DNA from: JBFLYE01 sp040756715 [NCBI: bacterium]
GTDB taxonomy: Bacteria; UBA9089; UBA9088
DNA: 14,229 bases
Assembly (NCBI GenBank): GCA_040756715.1
Contig: JBFLYE010000126.1
Location: 1-14,229, forward strand
Reading direction: 5' to 3'
In this document: positions 1 through 9,219 of the stretch, piece by piece
Layout: each line of letters begins with the position of its first letter
Numbering within the stretch: position 1 is the first letter of the stretch
Made by a program: the position numbers and the translations under genes
Notes under the pieces: model-generated
Told to the model about the DNA's origin: nothing
The model's input: only the letters and a program-made list of their open reading frames with translations
Database searches by the model: none

Positions 1-15
1 TTTTATCAAAGTATT

Positions 16-1955
<1,940 letters not shown>

Positions 1956-2008
1956 AATTTTTGTATGTGTTTGATGTCAATTTAGAAGCCTCATCTATAT
2001 ACCAAATA

Positions 2009-2038
2009 ATTATATTACTTATGAATTGTCGGTGTCAA
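2009..2038 (-). promoter_or_regulatory. Sigma70-type promoter of gmd-fcl
   Basis: On the minus strand a perfect TTGACA (-35, 2033-2038) and a perfect TATAAT (-10, 2009-2014) are separated by 18 bases. Transcription should start near 2002, giving a leader of roughly 45-50 nucleotides before the gmd ATG at 1955. It lies between the mfd stop and gmd, so gmd-fcl can be expressed independently of mfd. Both hexamers match consensus exactly. The start site itself is inferred. Confidence 0.75.
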
Positions 2039-2084
2039 GAATTGGATTGTTATAGCAAAAAGCAATTGGTTTTTAAGTATAAAT

Positions 2085-4922
2085 TTAACCTTGGCTATAC
2101 ATTCCAAAAAGCCTTTCCATAGGTTCTGGAATTCCCCCAAACCTATCCCTTATTTCCCTTTCTAGCTTCTTTGGAGAACAACCAGAGGAGAGCCTTTTGT
2201 AGATATTAAACCTCTCATTTTCATCGCTGATATAATCCTCTGGAATAAAGGCATCACTTGGAATATCAATAGGTGCTATGACCTTTTCCTCTTTTTTTAT
2301 CCCCTTTATTCTATTTACAGCCTCCTTAAGAAGCCTGGTATAAAGGGAGAGGCCAACTGATTGGACATTCCCGCTTTGTTCTCTTCCCAATATATTCCCA
2401 GCACCCCTCATTTCCAAGTCAGATAAAGCAAGAGAGAGGGAAGAACCCAAAGAAAAGAATTTCTGGATGGAAACTAGCCTTTGCTTTTCCTTCTCTTTTA
2501 ATTTCTTGTTGGGATATAAAAGAAGGCAATAGGCTTTTTCCTCCCTCCTTCCAACCCGGCCCCTTAGCTGGTATATATCAGCCAGGCCAAATTCCTGGGC
2601 ATTGTTTATAATTATTGTATTTGCAGAGGGGATGTCCAGGCCTGAGGCGATTATGGAGGTTGAAACAAGAAGGTCAATCTTTCTCTCAAGGAATAAAACC
2701 ATTGTCTCCTCAAGTTCTTTCTCCTTAAGCCTTCCATGGGCTATGCCAATTGGTATTCCTGGGATAAGGGCTTTTATATAATCCCTCATTTTCTCTATTG
2801 TTTCAATGGAATTATGGACAAAAAAGACCTGGCCCTTTCTTTCAAGTTCCCTCAATATTGCCCTTTCTATAAGCTCTGGGTTAAACTCTGCGATATGGGT
2901 TATAATCTCCTCCCTTCCAATGGGTGGTGTGTTTATTATGCTTACATCCATAAGGCTTGATATGCCAAAATACAATGTCCTTGGAATGGGTGTGGCAGAG
3001 AGATAAAGGCAATCAAGGGTCTTCTTAAATTCCTTGAGCTTTTCTTTTTGTCCTACCCCAAATCTCTGCTCCTCATCAATTATCAAAAGCCCAAGTTTTT
3101 TGAATGATACATCCTTTTGAATTAGCCTGTGGGTTCCAATGACAATGTCTATACCACCATCTTTTAATCCTTTTATTATTTCTTTCTCCCCCTTTTTGTT
3201 AAACCTTGAGAGAAGCCCTAGATTTATGGGAAATCCGCTCATTCTTTCACAAAATGTATTGTAATGCTGGTGAGCAAGGATGGTTGTGGGAGTTAGGATT
3301 GCCACCTGAAATCCATCCATTACAGCCTTAAAAGCCGCCCTTATTGCAACCTCTGTCTTTCCAAATCCCACATCACCAATTAGGAGCCTGTCCATTGGCT
3401 TATTGCTTTCCATATCCTTTTTTATCTCAGCGATTGCCTTTATCTGATCAGGCGTTTCTTGATGTATAAACCCTGCCTCAAGCTGGTTTTGCCAAATTGT
3501 ATCAGGAGAAAATCTATGTCCTAAAAATGCCTTTCTCTCTGCATAAAGGGAAAGGAGCTTTTTTGCATATTCTAATGTTTCGGCCTTGACCTTACTCTTT
3601 GTTCTTTCCCATATTCCATCGCCAAGCCTGTTTATTGTAGGGTTTGATGGACCGATATATCTTTCTACAAGGTCTATCCTCTCAGCAGGGATATATAATT
3701 TATCATTATCTTTGTATTCAAGGATTATAAAATCCCTTATCCTTCCACAGGAAAAAAGGGATTTTATCCCCAAATACCTTCCAATCCCATAGTTTATATG
3801 GACAGCGTAGTCTCCTATTTTAAGCTCATCAATGCTTGAGATGGGGCTTATCCTCCTTCTAGTTTTTCTTGGTATAAATTGTGGCTTTCCAAATATTTCA
3901 TTGTGGGTAAGGACAATTGTATTTTTAAAGGAAAAGCCAGAGGATATGGGAGCAATAACCACATTGACTCCAGACTCCAGACTTCCCACTCCAGACTCCA
4001 TAAGTAAATCCTTCATCCTTTCACCCTGTCCAGAATAACCACAACAGATAATTATTCTTTTTTTCTCCCTAAGCCAGGATTTTACAGATAAAATGAATTG
4101 CTCTATTGCTCCATTAAAGGAGGGAGGTTGAGAAAGCTTAAATTTTGCCTCTTTAAAACAGGTTAAGGTATAGGGATTTTTTATTTTCTTCCTTATATCC
4201 TCCCATAAAAAGCCCTCATTTTCTGCCTCCTCTTTTAAATCCTGTTCCTCATCAAGGATTATTCCTTCGTTAATGTAATCAAAGATTGAGCCTTCCTGCT
4301 TTGAAAAACAGGGAGAGATAATGGCTTTCTCTTTATTTTTAAATGACACCTGGGATATGGGGTCAAAGAGCCTTAAAGAAAAGACCCTATCGCCATCAAA
4401 TTCAATTCTTAATGGACAATCATAGTTTATTGGCCATATATCCAATATTCCGCCCCTTATGGCAATCTCTCTCTTTTCTTCACACCTTGTTGTCCTTGTG
4501 TAGCCAATTTTATTTAAAGCCCCTATTGTTTCGGTAAAGCTTATCTTTTCTCCCAGTGAAAAGGAAATTTCTTCCTTATCCAAAGCATCTATTGAGGGAA
4601 CGGGCCTTAAGATGGATAGAACACCTCCTATAAGGATTGTCCTTTTTCTCTTCCTTATCCTTTTAAGGATTTCCCTTACCTCAGAAATTGCGCTTGGTAT
4701 TTCCTCATCTTGGGGAAAGAGATATGTATCTAAAAGAAAATATGAAAGGTCTATTTTTAGCCTCTCTGCAAGGCTTTCCTTTGTGATAATTAGGGAAATA
4801 TCCTTTTTGTTTATAAGGGATGCCAATATAAATGGCTTTGCATTCTGTGGGATGCCCTTTATTTCATATTCTTTAGAAAGCTCTAAAAGGAGAAAGGAAA
4901 GGGGAGGAATTATTTTTTTCAT
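2085..4922 (-). CDS. mfd: Transcription-repair coupling factor, short C-terminus
   Basis: Mfd is a DNA translocase that removes RNA polymerase stalled at lesions and recruits UvrA. The protein has 945 residues, against about 1150 in E. coli. The N-terminal UvrB-like module (about 1-200) includes IRGGILDIWP (155-164). The RNA-polymerase-interaction domain follows, with GDYAVHINYGIGRYLGI (370-386). The RecG-like motor has Walker A GDVGFGKTE (516-524), the DEEQ box (616-619), SATPIPRT (642-649), RGRVGR (787-792) and LEMRGAGNILG (836-846). The C-terminal TRCF domain begins normally (PIDIPSDAFIPEDYI, 884-898) but stops at RFGGIPEPMERLFG plus five residues, so roughly its last 90 residues are absent compared with the E. 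coli protein. A heptanucleotide array encodes residues 309-319. There is no clear Shine-Dalgarno and no convincing promoter. The family is certain; whether the short end is native or a frameshift is open. Confidence 0.95.
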   Translation of the reverse strand: MKKIIPPLSFLLLELSKEYEIKGIPQNAKPFILASLINKKDISLIITKESLAERLKIDLSYFLLDTYLFPQDEEIPSAISEVREILKRIRKRKRTILIGGVLSILRPVPSIDALDKEEISFSLGEKISFTETIGALNKIGYTRTTRCEEKREIAIRGGILDIWPINYDCPLRIEFDGDRVFSLRLFDPISQVSFKNKEKAIISPCFSKQEGSIFDYINEGIILDEEQDLKEEAENEGFLWEDIRKKIKNPYTLTCFKEAKFKLSQPPSFNGAIEQFILSVKSWLREKKRIIICCGYSGQGERMKDLLMESGVGSLESGVNVVIAPISSGFSFKNTIVLTHNEIFGKPQFIPRKTRRRISPISSIDELKIGDYAVHINYGIGRYLGIKSLFSCGRIRDFIILEYKDNDKLYIPAERIDLVERYIGPSNPTINRLGDGIWERTKSKVKAETLEYAKKLLSLYAERKAFLGHRFSPDTIWQNQLEAGFIHQETPDQIKAIAEIKKDMESNKPMDRLLIGDVGFGKTEVAIRAAFKAVMDGFQVAILTPTTILAHQHYNTFCERMSGFPINLGLLSRFNKKGEKEIIKGLKDGGIDIVIGTHRLIQKDVSFKKLGLLIIDEEQRFGVGQKEKLKEFKKTLDCLYLSATPIPRTLYFGISSLMDVSIINTPPIGREEIITHIAEFNPELIERAILRELERKGQVFFVHNSIETIEKMRDYIKALIPGIPIGIAHGRLKEKELEETMVLFLERKIDLLVSTSIIASGLDIPSANTIIINNAQEFGLADIYQLRGRVGRREEKAYCLLLYPNKKLKEKEKQRLVSIQKFFSLGSSLSLALSDLEMRGAGNILGREQSGNVQSVGLSLYTRLLKEAVNRIKGIKKEEKVIAPIDIPSDAFIPEDYISDENERFNIYKRLSSGCSPKKLEREIRDRFGGIPEPMERLFGMYSQG
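3966..4000. repeat. Heptanucleotide tandem repeat inside mfd
   Basis: There are five consecutive 7-base units on the plus strand: GACTCCA, GACTCCA, GACTTCC, CACTCCA, GACTCCA. They are in frame in mfd and encode residues 309-319 on the minus strand, giving an ESGVGSLESGV stretch, where ESGV appears twice because three heptamers equal seven codons. The site is between the UvrB-like module and the polymerase-interaction domain, a variable linker region of Mfd. It belongs with the other 7-base arrays at 8399-8426 and 13854-13947. Confidence 0.85.
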
Positions 4923-4980
4923 TCATATCAATTGGTTTTCGCAAAAATAAAATAATTGTCCAACTAAAATCATTTTTTGG

Positions 4981-5071
4981 TATGTGTTTAGCTCCTTAAT
5001 ATGTGTTTAAGCTTCCTCGTTAAAGAGGGAGAAACGAATTGTTTAATTGTTTAGCTTTAGCTAAACACATA
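4981..5071. repeat. Inverted and direct copies of TATGTGTTTAGCT between mfd and ilvD
   Basis: TATGTGTTTAGCT occurs at 4981-4993 on the plus strand. A shortened direct copy, TATGTGTTTA, is at 5000-5009, and an exact inverted copy is at 5059-5071, overlapping the last codons and stop of ilvD. A small perfect 9-base inverted repeat with a 2-base centre (5048-5067) also straddles the ilvD stop. The arrangement could fold in the ilvD 3' transcript and act as a terminator or processing site, but no clean T-run follows the small hairpin. This fills most of the 138-base gap before mfd. Confidence 0.55.
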
Positions 5072-6695
5072 CATTTTTTGTATAGCGATAAAGATAGCCT
5101 TCTTTTATTTTTGGCTCTGGCTTTTTCCAGCTAGCCAGCCTTTGTTTTATTTCTTCCTTACTTAATTCTATATCCAGCCTCCGATTGGGAATATCTATCT
5201 TTATAATATCGCCATCCTGCACAATGGCAATTGTCCCTCCATCTTGTGCCTCGGGTAAAATATGGCCAATTGCTGCACCCCTTGAGCCACCAGAGAACCT
5301 TCCATCGGTAATTAAAGCCACCGAGCTATCCAGTCTCATACCGGCTAAGGCTGAGGTGGGAGAAAGCATTTCACGCATCCCTGGCCCTCCCTTAATCCCT
5401 TCATACCTAATCACCACAACATCGCCTTGGTTTATTCTTCCTTCCAATATTGCCTTTAAAGCATTTTCTTCACAATCAAAGACCCTCGCTTTTCCTTGAT
5501 GAACAAGCATTTCGGGGCAAACAGCACTTTGTTTAACCACACATCCATCTTTTGCAAGGTTTCCAAACAATATTGCAATCCCCCCCTCTTTTGAATATGG
5601 ATTATCAATCTTTCTTATCACATCTGGGTTTAAATTTTTTGCAGGTTTTATGTTTTCTCCTATTGTATTACAGGAAACAGTGAGAGGCGATTCATCAATT
5701 AAGCCCCTTTTGGAAAGCTCTTTTAAAACAGCGAGTATTCCCCCCGCTTTGTCTAAGTCTTCAATGTGATAGTTGCCGGCGGGTGAGATTTTGCAAAGAT
5801 TTGGTGTCTTTTTGCTTATTTCATCAAATAGAGAAAGGTCAATTTCAATCCCTCCCTCACAAGCTATGGCAGGAAGGTGTAAAACGGTATTGGTTGAGCC
5901 ACCAAGTGCCATATCCAAAGCAATGGCATTTAAAAATGCCTTTTTTGTTGCAATATCCCTTGGTTTTATATCTTTCTCTACAAGCTCCATTATTTTGCAC
6001 CCTGTCTCTTTTGCCAAAGAGGCTCTTTTTGAAGAAACCGCAGGGATTGTCCCATTGCCTGGCAAAGCAAGACCCAATGCCTCTGTCAAACAATTCATTG
6101 TATTTGCGGTGAACATCCCGGCACAAGAGCCACAGCCAGGACAGGCAGAATCCTCTATCTCCTTTAGCTTTTCTTCGCTTATCTCCCCCTTTGCATACTT
6201 TCCAATCCCCTCAAAGACGGAAATAAGGTCAATGGTTTTTCCATTAAGGTATCCTGCAAGCATTGGACCTCCGCTAATCATAATGGCTGGAATATTAAGA
6301 CGAAGCATCGCCATAAGCATCCCAGGGGTTATCTTATCGCAATTGGTTATGCAAACAAGTCCGTCAAATGGGTAGGCGCTGCACATTAGCTCAACCGAAT
6401 CGGCAATCAATTCTCTGGAAGGAAGGGAATATTTCATCCCAATATGCCCCATTGCTATGCCATCGCAGATGCCAATGGTAAAAAATTCCATTGGCGTTCC
6501 TCCCGCGATTCTTATCCCTTCCTTAACCGCCTGAGCAATTTTGTTAAGCTGGATATGGCCTGGGATAAGCTGATTATAAGAATTTGCGATACCAATAATG
6601 GGCTTTTGTAGCTCTATATCCGTATAGCCCATTGCTTTAAATAACGAGCGATGGGGAGCCCTTTTTGCCCCTTCTTTCATTAAATCTGAACGCAT
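5061..6695 (-). CDS. ilvD: Dihydroxy-acid dehydratase
   Basis: IlvD dehydrates 2,3-dihydroxy-isovalerate and 2,3-dihydroxy-3-methylvalerate to the 2-keto acids that become valine, leucine and isoleucine. The 544-residue protein has the family signatures [12 protein letters not shown] (76-87), the Fe-S ligand region [12 protein letters not shown] (115-126), [18 protein letters not shown] (185-202), and near the end [11 protein letters not shown] (463-473) with GHILPEA (477-483). The start chosen is the first ATG, six bases after a perfect TATAAT, so the message is probably leaderless. M6 is an alternative. No other isoleucine-valine pathway gene is in the window, so it appears to be a single-gene transcription unit under its own promoter, although read-through from the large operon upstream is possible. 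Length and motifs are normal. Confidence 0.96.
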   Translation of the reverse strand: MRSDLMKEGAKRAPHRSLFKAMGYTDIELQKPIIGIANSYNQLIPGHIQLNKIAQAVKEGIRIAGGTPMEFFTIGICDGIAMGHIGMKYSLPSRELIADSVELMCSAYPFDGLVCITNCDKITPGMLMAMLRLNIPAIMISGGPMLAGYLNGKTIDLISVFEGIGKYAKGEISEEKLKEIEDSACPGCGSCAGMFTANTMNCLTEALGLALPGNGTIPAVSSKRASLAKETGCKIMELVEKDIKPRDIATKKAFLNAIALDMALGGSTNTVLHLPAIACEGGIEIDLSLFDEISKKTPNLCKISPAGNYHIEDLDKAGGILAVLKELSKRGLIDESPLTVSCNTIGENIKPAKNLNPDVIRKIDNPYSKEGGIAILFGNLAKDGCVVKQSAVCPEMLVHQGKARVFDCEENALKAILEGRINQGDVVVIRYEGIKGGPGMREMLSPTSALAGMRLDSSVALITDGRFSGGSRGAAIGHILPEAQDGGTIAIVQDGDIIKIDIPNRRLDIELSKEEIKQRLASWKKPEPKIKEGYLYRYTKNVCV

Positions 6696-6701
6696 TGCTT
6701 A

Positions 6702-6731
6702 ATTATACCAAATTAGGGCTTAATGTTTCAA
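6702..6731 (-). promoter_or_regulatory. Promoter of ilvD, probably leaderless
   Basis: On the minus strand TTGAAA (6726-6731) and a perfect TATAAT (6702-6707) are 18 bases apart. The -10 is of the extended form, TGGTATAAT. Only six bases (TAAGCA) separate the -10 from the ilvD ATG, so the expected start site is at or within a base of the A of ATG. No Shine-Dalgarno is present. The -35 lies within the last codons of the upstream membrane-protein gene. Confidence 0.7.
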
Positions 6732-7160
6732 CAAAAGAAGGGATGTCCAAAGAAAGAGAAAAGAGCATCCAATAGGAAGGATAACCGGTGCAACCCAAGG
6801 ACAGGGAATAAGAAACAAAATATCAAGCTCAAGGAGGGATTTTGGCCACTTAAGCCAGATGTAAAGAAAAATATAATAGAATATATCCCATACCCCAAAG
6901 ACCCAGAGGAAATAGGCAATCCTTTCCTTAAGCCTTGTTCCAACCAGTATGGCAAGGGTTAGTAAAATAATTATGGTTGATGCCTCCCTGGTCTGCTCGA
7001 TAAATAAAATATTGTGTTTGGTAAGAAGATTAGAAATCGCTTGTATGCTATGAATATACCTCCATGCATCCTCTGGAATTACCCTCCTTATATAGACAAC
7101 CACAATTGCCTCAAGCAAGCCAAAGCTAATCCCAAATATGGTAAGAAAGAATAGTTTCAT
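6720..7160 (-). CDS. Conserved four-helix membrane protein, function unknown
   Basis: With the start used here the protein has 146 residues and about four membrane segments (roughly 2-24, 60-76, 81-100, 119-145). I know of similar small bacterial membrane proteins carrying the same pattern but no function for them. The recognisable features are EAIVVVYIRR (17-26), EQTREAST (55-62), GVWDIFYYIF (89-98) and a WPKSLLELDILFLIPCPW block (105-122). Conserved charged and aromatic residues next to helices suggest a specific role rather than a filler ORF. I chose the ATG at 7160 because it follows the tatD stop by four bases and begins directly at the first helix. An in-frame ATG at 7190 would add ten residues and overlap tatD. 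It is the last gene of the ubiA-rplF-to-tatD run. Confidence 0.75.
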   Translation of the reverse strand: MKLFFLTIFGISFGLLEAIVVVYIRRVIPEDAWRYIHSIQAISNLLTKHNILFIEQTREASTIIILLTLAILVGTRLKERIAYFLWVFGVWDIFYYIFLYIWLKWPKSLLELDILFLIPCPWVAPVILPIGCSFLFLWTSLLLLKH

Positions 7161-7164
7161 CCCC

Positions 7165-7908
7165 TTATAAACCAAAAAACACCTTTGCATTATTATAGTT
7201 TATTTCGGATGCCTCGTCAAATTTTATCCCCACGCAATTGGCATATCCCTCAATAACATATCTAACATAATTTGGGATGTTTCTTTTTCCCCTATAGGGC
7301 TCGGGTGTAAGGTAGGGTGAATCTGTCTCAAACATAATCCTATTTTTTGGGATATAGGAGACAACCTCTTTCAGCCTTGCCTTTTTGAATGTGATAACCC
7401 CGGTTATGGATATATATAACCCAAGAGAAAGGACCTTTGCAATATCCTCCTTTGTTCCACTAAATGAATGTAGGACACCTTTTTTAACACCCTCTTCTTT
7501 TATGATTCTTAATGTCTCATCCATTGCATCCCGAGAATGGATAATTAAGGGAAGCTTCCTTTTGTTTGCAATCCTTATAAGGTTTCTAAATACCTCTTCT
7601 TGAATCTTTCTATCTGACAAATTTCTATAAAAATCAAGGCCACATTCACCAATTGCAACAATCTTTGAAGAATCTATCAAAGAATTGAATTCATTATAAA
7701 AATTATTGTCTATATCCTTTGCATAGTGCGGATGTAAGCCAGCGGTTGGATAGATATTCTTGTATTTCTTGGAAAGCTCAATGGAATTTCTTGATGTTTC
7801 AAGGCTTGTTCCACAATTTATAATTAGGCCCTTAAAATCTTCAATAACCTCTTCTCTATCGTTGTCATATACACGATCATCCAAATGGCAATGGGTATCT
7901 ACCAGCAT
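7165..7908 (-). CDS. tatD: TatD-family metal-dependent DNase
   Basis: This 247-residue TIM-barrel metallohydrolase has every expected metal ligand of the TatD family: H6 and H8 (DTHCHLD), E88 (GECGLDFY), H124 (IIHSRDA), H147 (LHSFSG) and D196 (ETDSPYLTPEPYRGKRN). Family members are cytoplasmic 3'-5' exonucleases acting on DNA with roles in repair. The name is historical and says nothing about Tat export here. The gene follows lptC after five bases and ends four bases before the ATG chosen for the next gene, so it is clearly inside an operon. No Shine-Dalgarno is obvious before its ATG. The length is slightly below the usual 255-265 residues, with no motif missing. Confidence 0.93.
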   Translation of the reverse strand: MLVDTHCHLDDRVYDNDREEVIEDFKGLIINCGTSLETSRNSIELSKKYKNIYPTAGLHPHYAKDIDNNFYNEFNSLIDSSKIVAIGECGLDFYRNLSDRKIQEEVFRNLIRIANKRKLPLIIHSRDAMDETLRIIKEEGVKKGVLHSFSGTKEDIAKVLSLGLYISITGVITFKKARLKEVVSYIPKNRIMFETDSPYLTPEPYRGKRNIPNYVRYVIEGYANCVGIKFDEASEINYNNAKVFFGL

Positions 7909-7913
7909 TTTTC

Positions 7914-8438
7914 TTATTTAAAAAGCACCTCAACATCTTTCTTTATCTTTACATTGCCAAGGCTTCTATCTGCAATAAGCCCAGAGCCTCTAAGGATTAA
8001 ACCTTTTTTTATAAAAGAAACCCTGTCATTTGTTGAAAGTGCATTGCTTTTTTCGCAAAATTGAAGGCTTGATGTGGTAAGGGTTGCTCCGCTTTTCGTG
8101 CTTGCGGTTATGCTCCCTTTAAGGCTTATTTTATCCCCCTCAATGACACCGCAATTTCCTGTAATGGTGCATTCTACCTCCTTATCTTTAAATAGCTCAA
8201 GCCTTACCTCGTAGAGATATGTTTTATTATCTGCCATGCTTATCCTTTCTGAGGTAAGCCTCCATGTTTTCTTTCCGCTCTTTGAGGAGGTAAGAACACT
8301 CTTTTTAATCAGAGAACAAGGGGGAGAAACAATTCTTTTTTCCTTCCCACAAGAGGCAAAAATAAGAAGAAGAGAGAAAGCAGAAGATGTTAAACAAATT
8401 TTGACTTTTGACTTTTGACTTTTGACTTTATAATTCAA
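7914..8438 (-). CDS. lptC: LptC-like LPS-export protein with lipoprotein signal
   Basis: The likely product is a 174-residue envelope protein resembling LptC, the bitopic component that passes lipopolysaccharide from LptBFG to LptA. A Lys-rich n-region is followed by a hydrophobic stretch (14-27) and a lipobox-like IFASC with Cys30, so it may be lipid-anchored rather than membrane-spanning as in E. coli. The C-terminal half has the repetitive beta-strand texture of the family (residues written as threonine- and serine-rich strands) and ends with a GLILRGSGLIADRSLGNV pattern typical of LptC. The start is uncertain. I prefer TTG at 8438, which has AAAGGA upstream and gives a normal signal peptide; an in-frame ATG at 8474 would add 12 residues and overlap parB further. 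Codons 3-13 are made by a heptanucleotide repeat. The family call rests on pattern and context, so confidence is moderate. Confidence 0.7.
   Translation of the reverse strand: MNYKVKSQKSKVKICLTSSAFSLLLIFASCGKEKRIVSPPCSLIKKSVLTSSKSGKKTWRLTSERISMADNKTYLYEVRLELFKDKEVECTITGNCGVIEGDKISLKGSITASTKSGATLTTSSLQFCEKSNALSTNDRVSFIKKGLILRGSGLIADRSLGNVKIKKDVEVLFK
8399..8426. repeat. TTTTGAC heptanucleotide array at the parB/lptC junction
   Basis: Four perfect tandem copies of TTTTGAC (plus strand) begin immediately beyond the parB stop codon. Read on the minus strand in the lptC frame they give Lys/Val/Ser/Gln codons (a KVKSQKSKVK run), which serve as the positively charged n-region of the predicted signal peptide. 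Perfect copies suggest recent expansion. Confidence 0.9.
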
Positions 8439-9219
8439 TTCCCATCCTTTCCAATATCCCAGAAAGCCCTTCACTTGTGTAATACTCTATCTCTATTTTC
8501 CCCTTATTTATATTTCCCCTTATTTTTACATTTGTTCCCAACTCTTTTTTTATCCTCTCCTCAATGGAAGTAAGTTCATAATCTATTTTTGTTTCACGTG
8601 AAACTTTTTCAACCTCCCGAACGCTTAGCTTTTTCTTTAAAATTTCCTTAAACACCAAATCCCTCTTATCTCCCTGTATAGAGAGGATTGCCCTTCCATG
8701 TCCTGATGAAATCTCTCCTATTTGTATTGCCTTTTGGATATGGAGAGGAAGGGAAAGCAGCCTTATGGTATTTGCAATAACAGAACGCTCCTTTCCCACT
8801 GCCTTGCTTATCTCCTCTTGTGTCAAGCCAAATTCATCTGTAAGCCTCTTGTATCCCTTTGCCTCCTCAATGGGATTTAAGTCTTTCCTTTGGAGATTTT
8901 CGGTAAGGCTAATGACCAGGCTCTCGGAATCAGAAGCATCCTTTACAATTGCAGGGATTTTTTCAAACCCTGCTTTTACAGCCGCCCGGAATCTCCTTTC
9001 TCCTGCGATAATTTCATATCCGCTATCTTTTGGTCGGACAATGATTGGTTGAAGAAGACCTTTTTCCTTTACCGACAAAAGAAGCTCATTTTCTTTTTCA
9101 TCCTCAAACCTCTCCCTGGGTTGGTATTTGCCTGGCTTTATCTTTTCCCTTTCAATCTCAACAAAGGCTTCGCTATCAGGAAACAATACATCCAAACCCC
9201 TTCCCAATGCCTTTTTCAT
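8428..9219 (-). CDS. parB: Chromosome partitioning protein ParB/Spo0J
   Basis: This is a 263-residue CTP-dependent DNA clamp that loads at parS and organises origin-proximal DNA for segregation. The N-terminus MKKALGRGLDVLF is the ParA-contacting type found in chromosomal ParBs. The CTP-binding motifs are GERRFRAA (73-80) and ENLQRKDLNPIEEA (107-120). A helix-turn-helix follows (about 132-155, LTQEEISKAVGKERSV) with the central-domain HGRAILS (174-180). The C-terminal dimerisation segment is about 215-263. The gene overlaps purN by four bases (ATGA) and has AAAGG about ten bases before its ATG. No parA is next to it, which is unusual for a chromosomal locus. Its own coding sequence contains a parS site (8590-8605). 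Confidence 0.95.
   Translation of the reverse strand: MKKALGRGLDVLFPDSEAFVEIEREKIKPGKYQPRERFEDEKENELLLSVKEKGLLQPIIVRPKDSGYEIIAGERRFRAAVKAGFEKIPAIVKDASDSESLVISLTENLQRKDLNPIEEAKGYKRLTDEFGLTQEEISKAVGKERSVIANTIRLLSLPLHIQKAIQIGEISSGHGRAILSIQGDKRDLVFKEILKKKLSVREVEKVSRETKIDYELTSIEERIKKELGTNVKIRGNINKGKIEIEYYTSEGLSGILERMGIEL
8590..8605. promoter_or_regulatory. parS site within parB
   Basis: The sequence TGTTTCACGTGAAACT matches the parS consensus TGTTTCACGTGAAACA at 15 of 16 positions. The inner 14 bases form a perfect palindrome. It encodes VSRET in ParB (residues 206-210), so it is embedded in coding DNA. Scanning the window by eye found no second CACGTG core. Confidence 0.9.

Noticed and set aside
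1971-1980. Second TTGACA (1975-1980) as another gmd promoter
   Set aside because: Its -10 would fall on the gmd start codon and no TATAAT-like hexamer is there.
1977-1994. Micro-ORF ATG AGG CTT CTA AAT TGA in the gmd leader
   Set aside because: Five codons with no regulatory codon bias or alternative hairpins; a chance occurrence is likely.
5011-5032. Small hairpin CTTCCTC / GAGGGAG upstream of mfd as a terminator
   Set aside because: The stem has a mismatch on the transcribed strand of ilvD and mfd, and no T-run follows.
5773-6375. 200-codon plus-strand open frame opposite ilvD
   Set aside because: It mirrors the strongly conserved ilvD coding frame, and its composition is that of a complementary-strand shadow.
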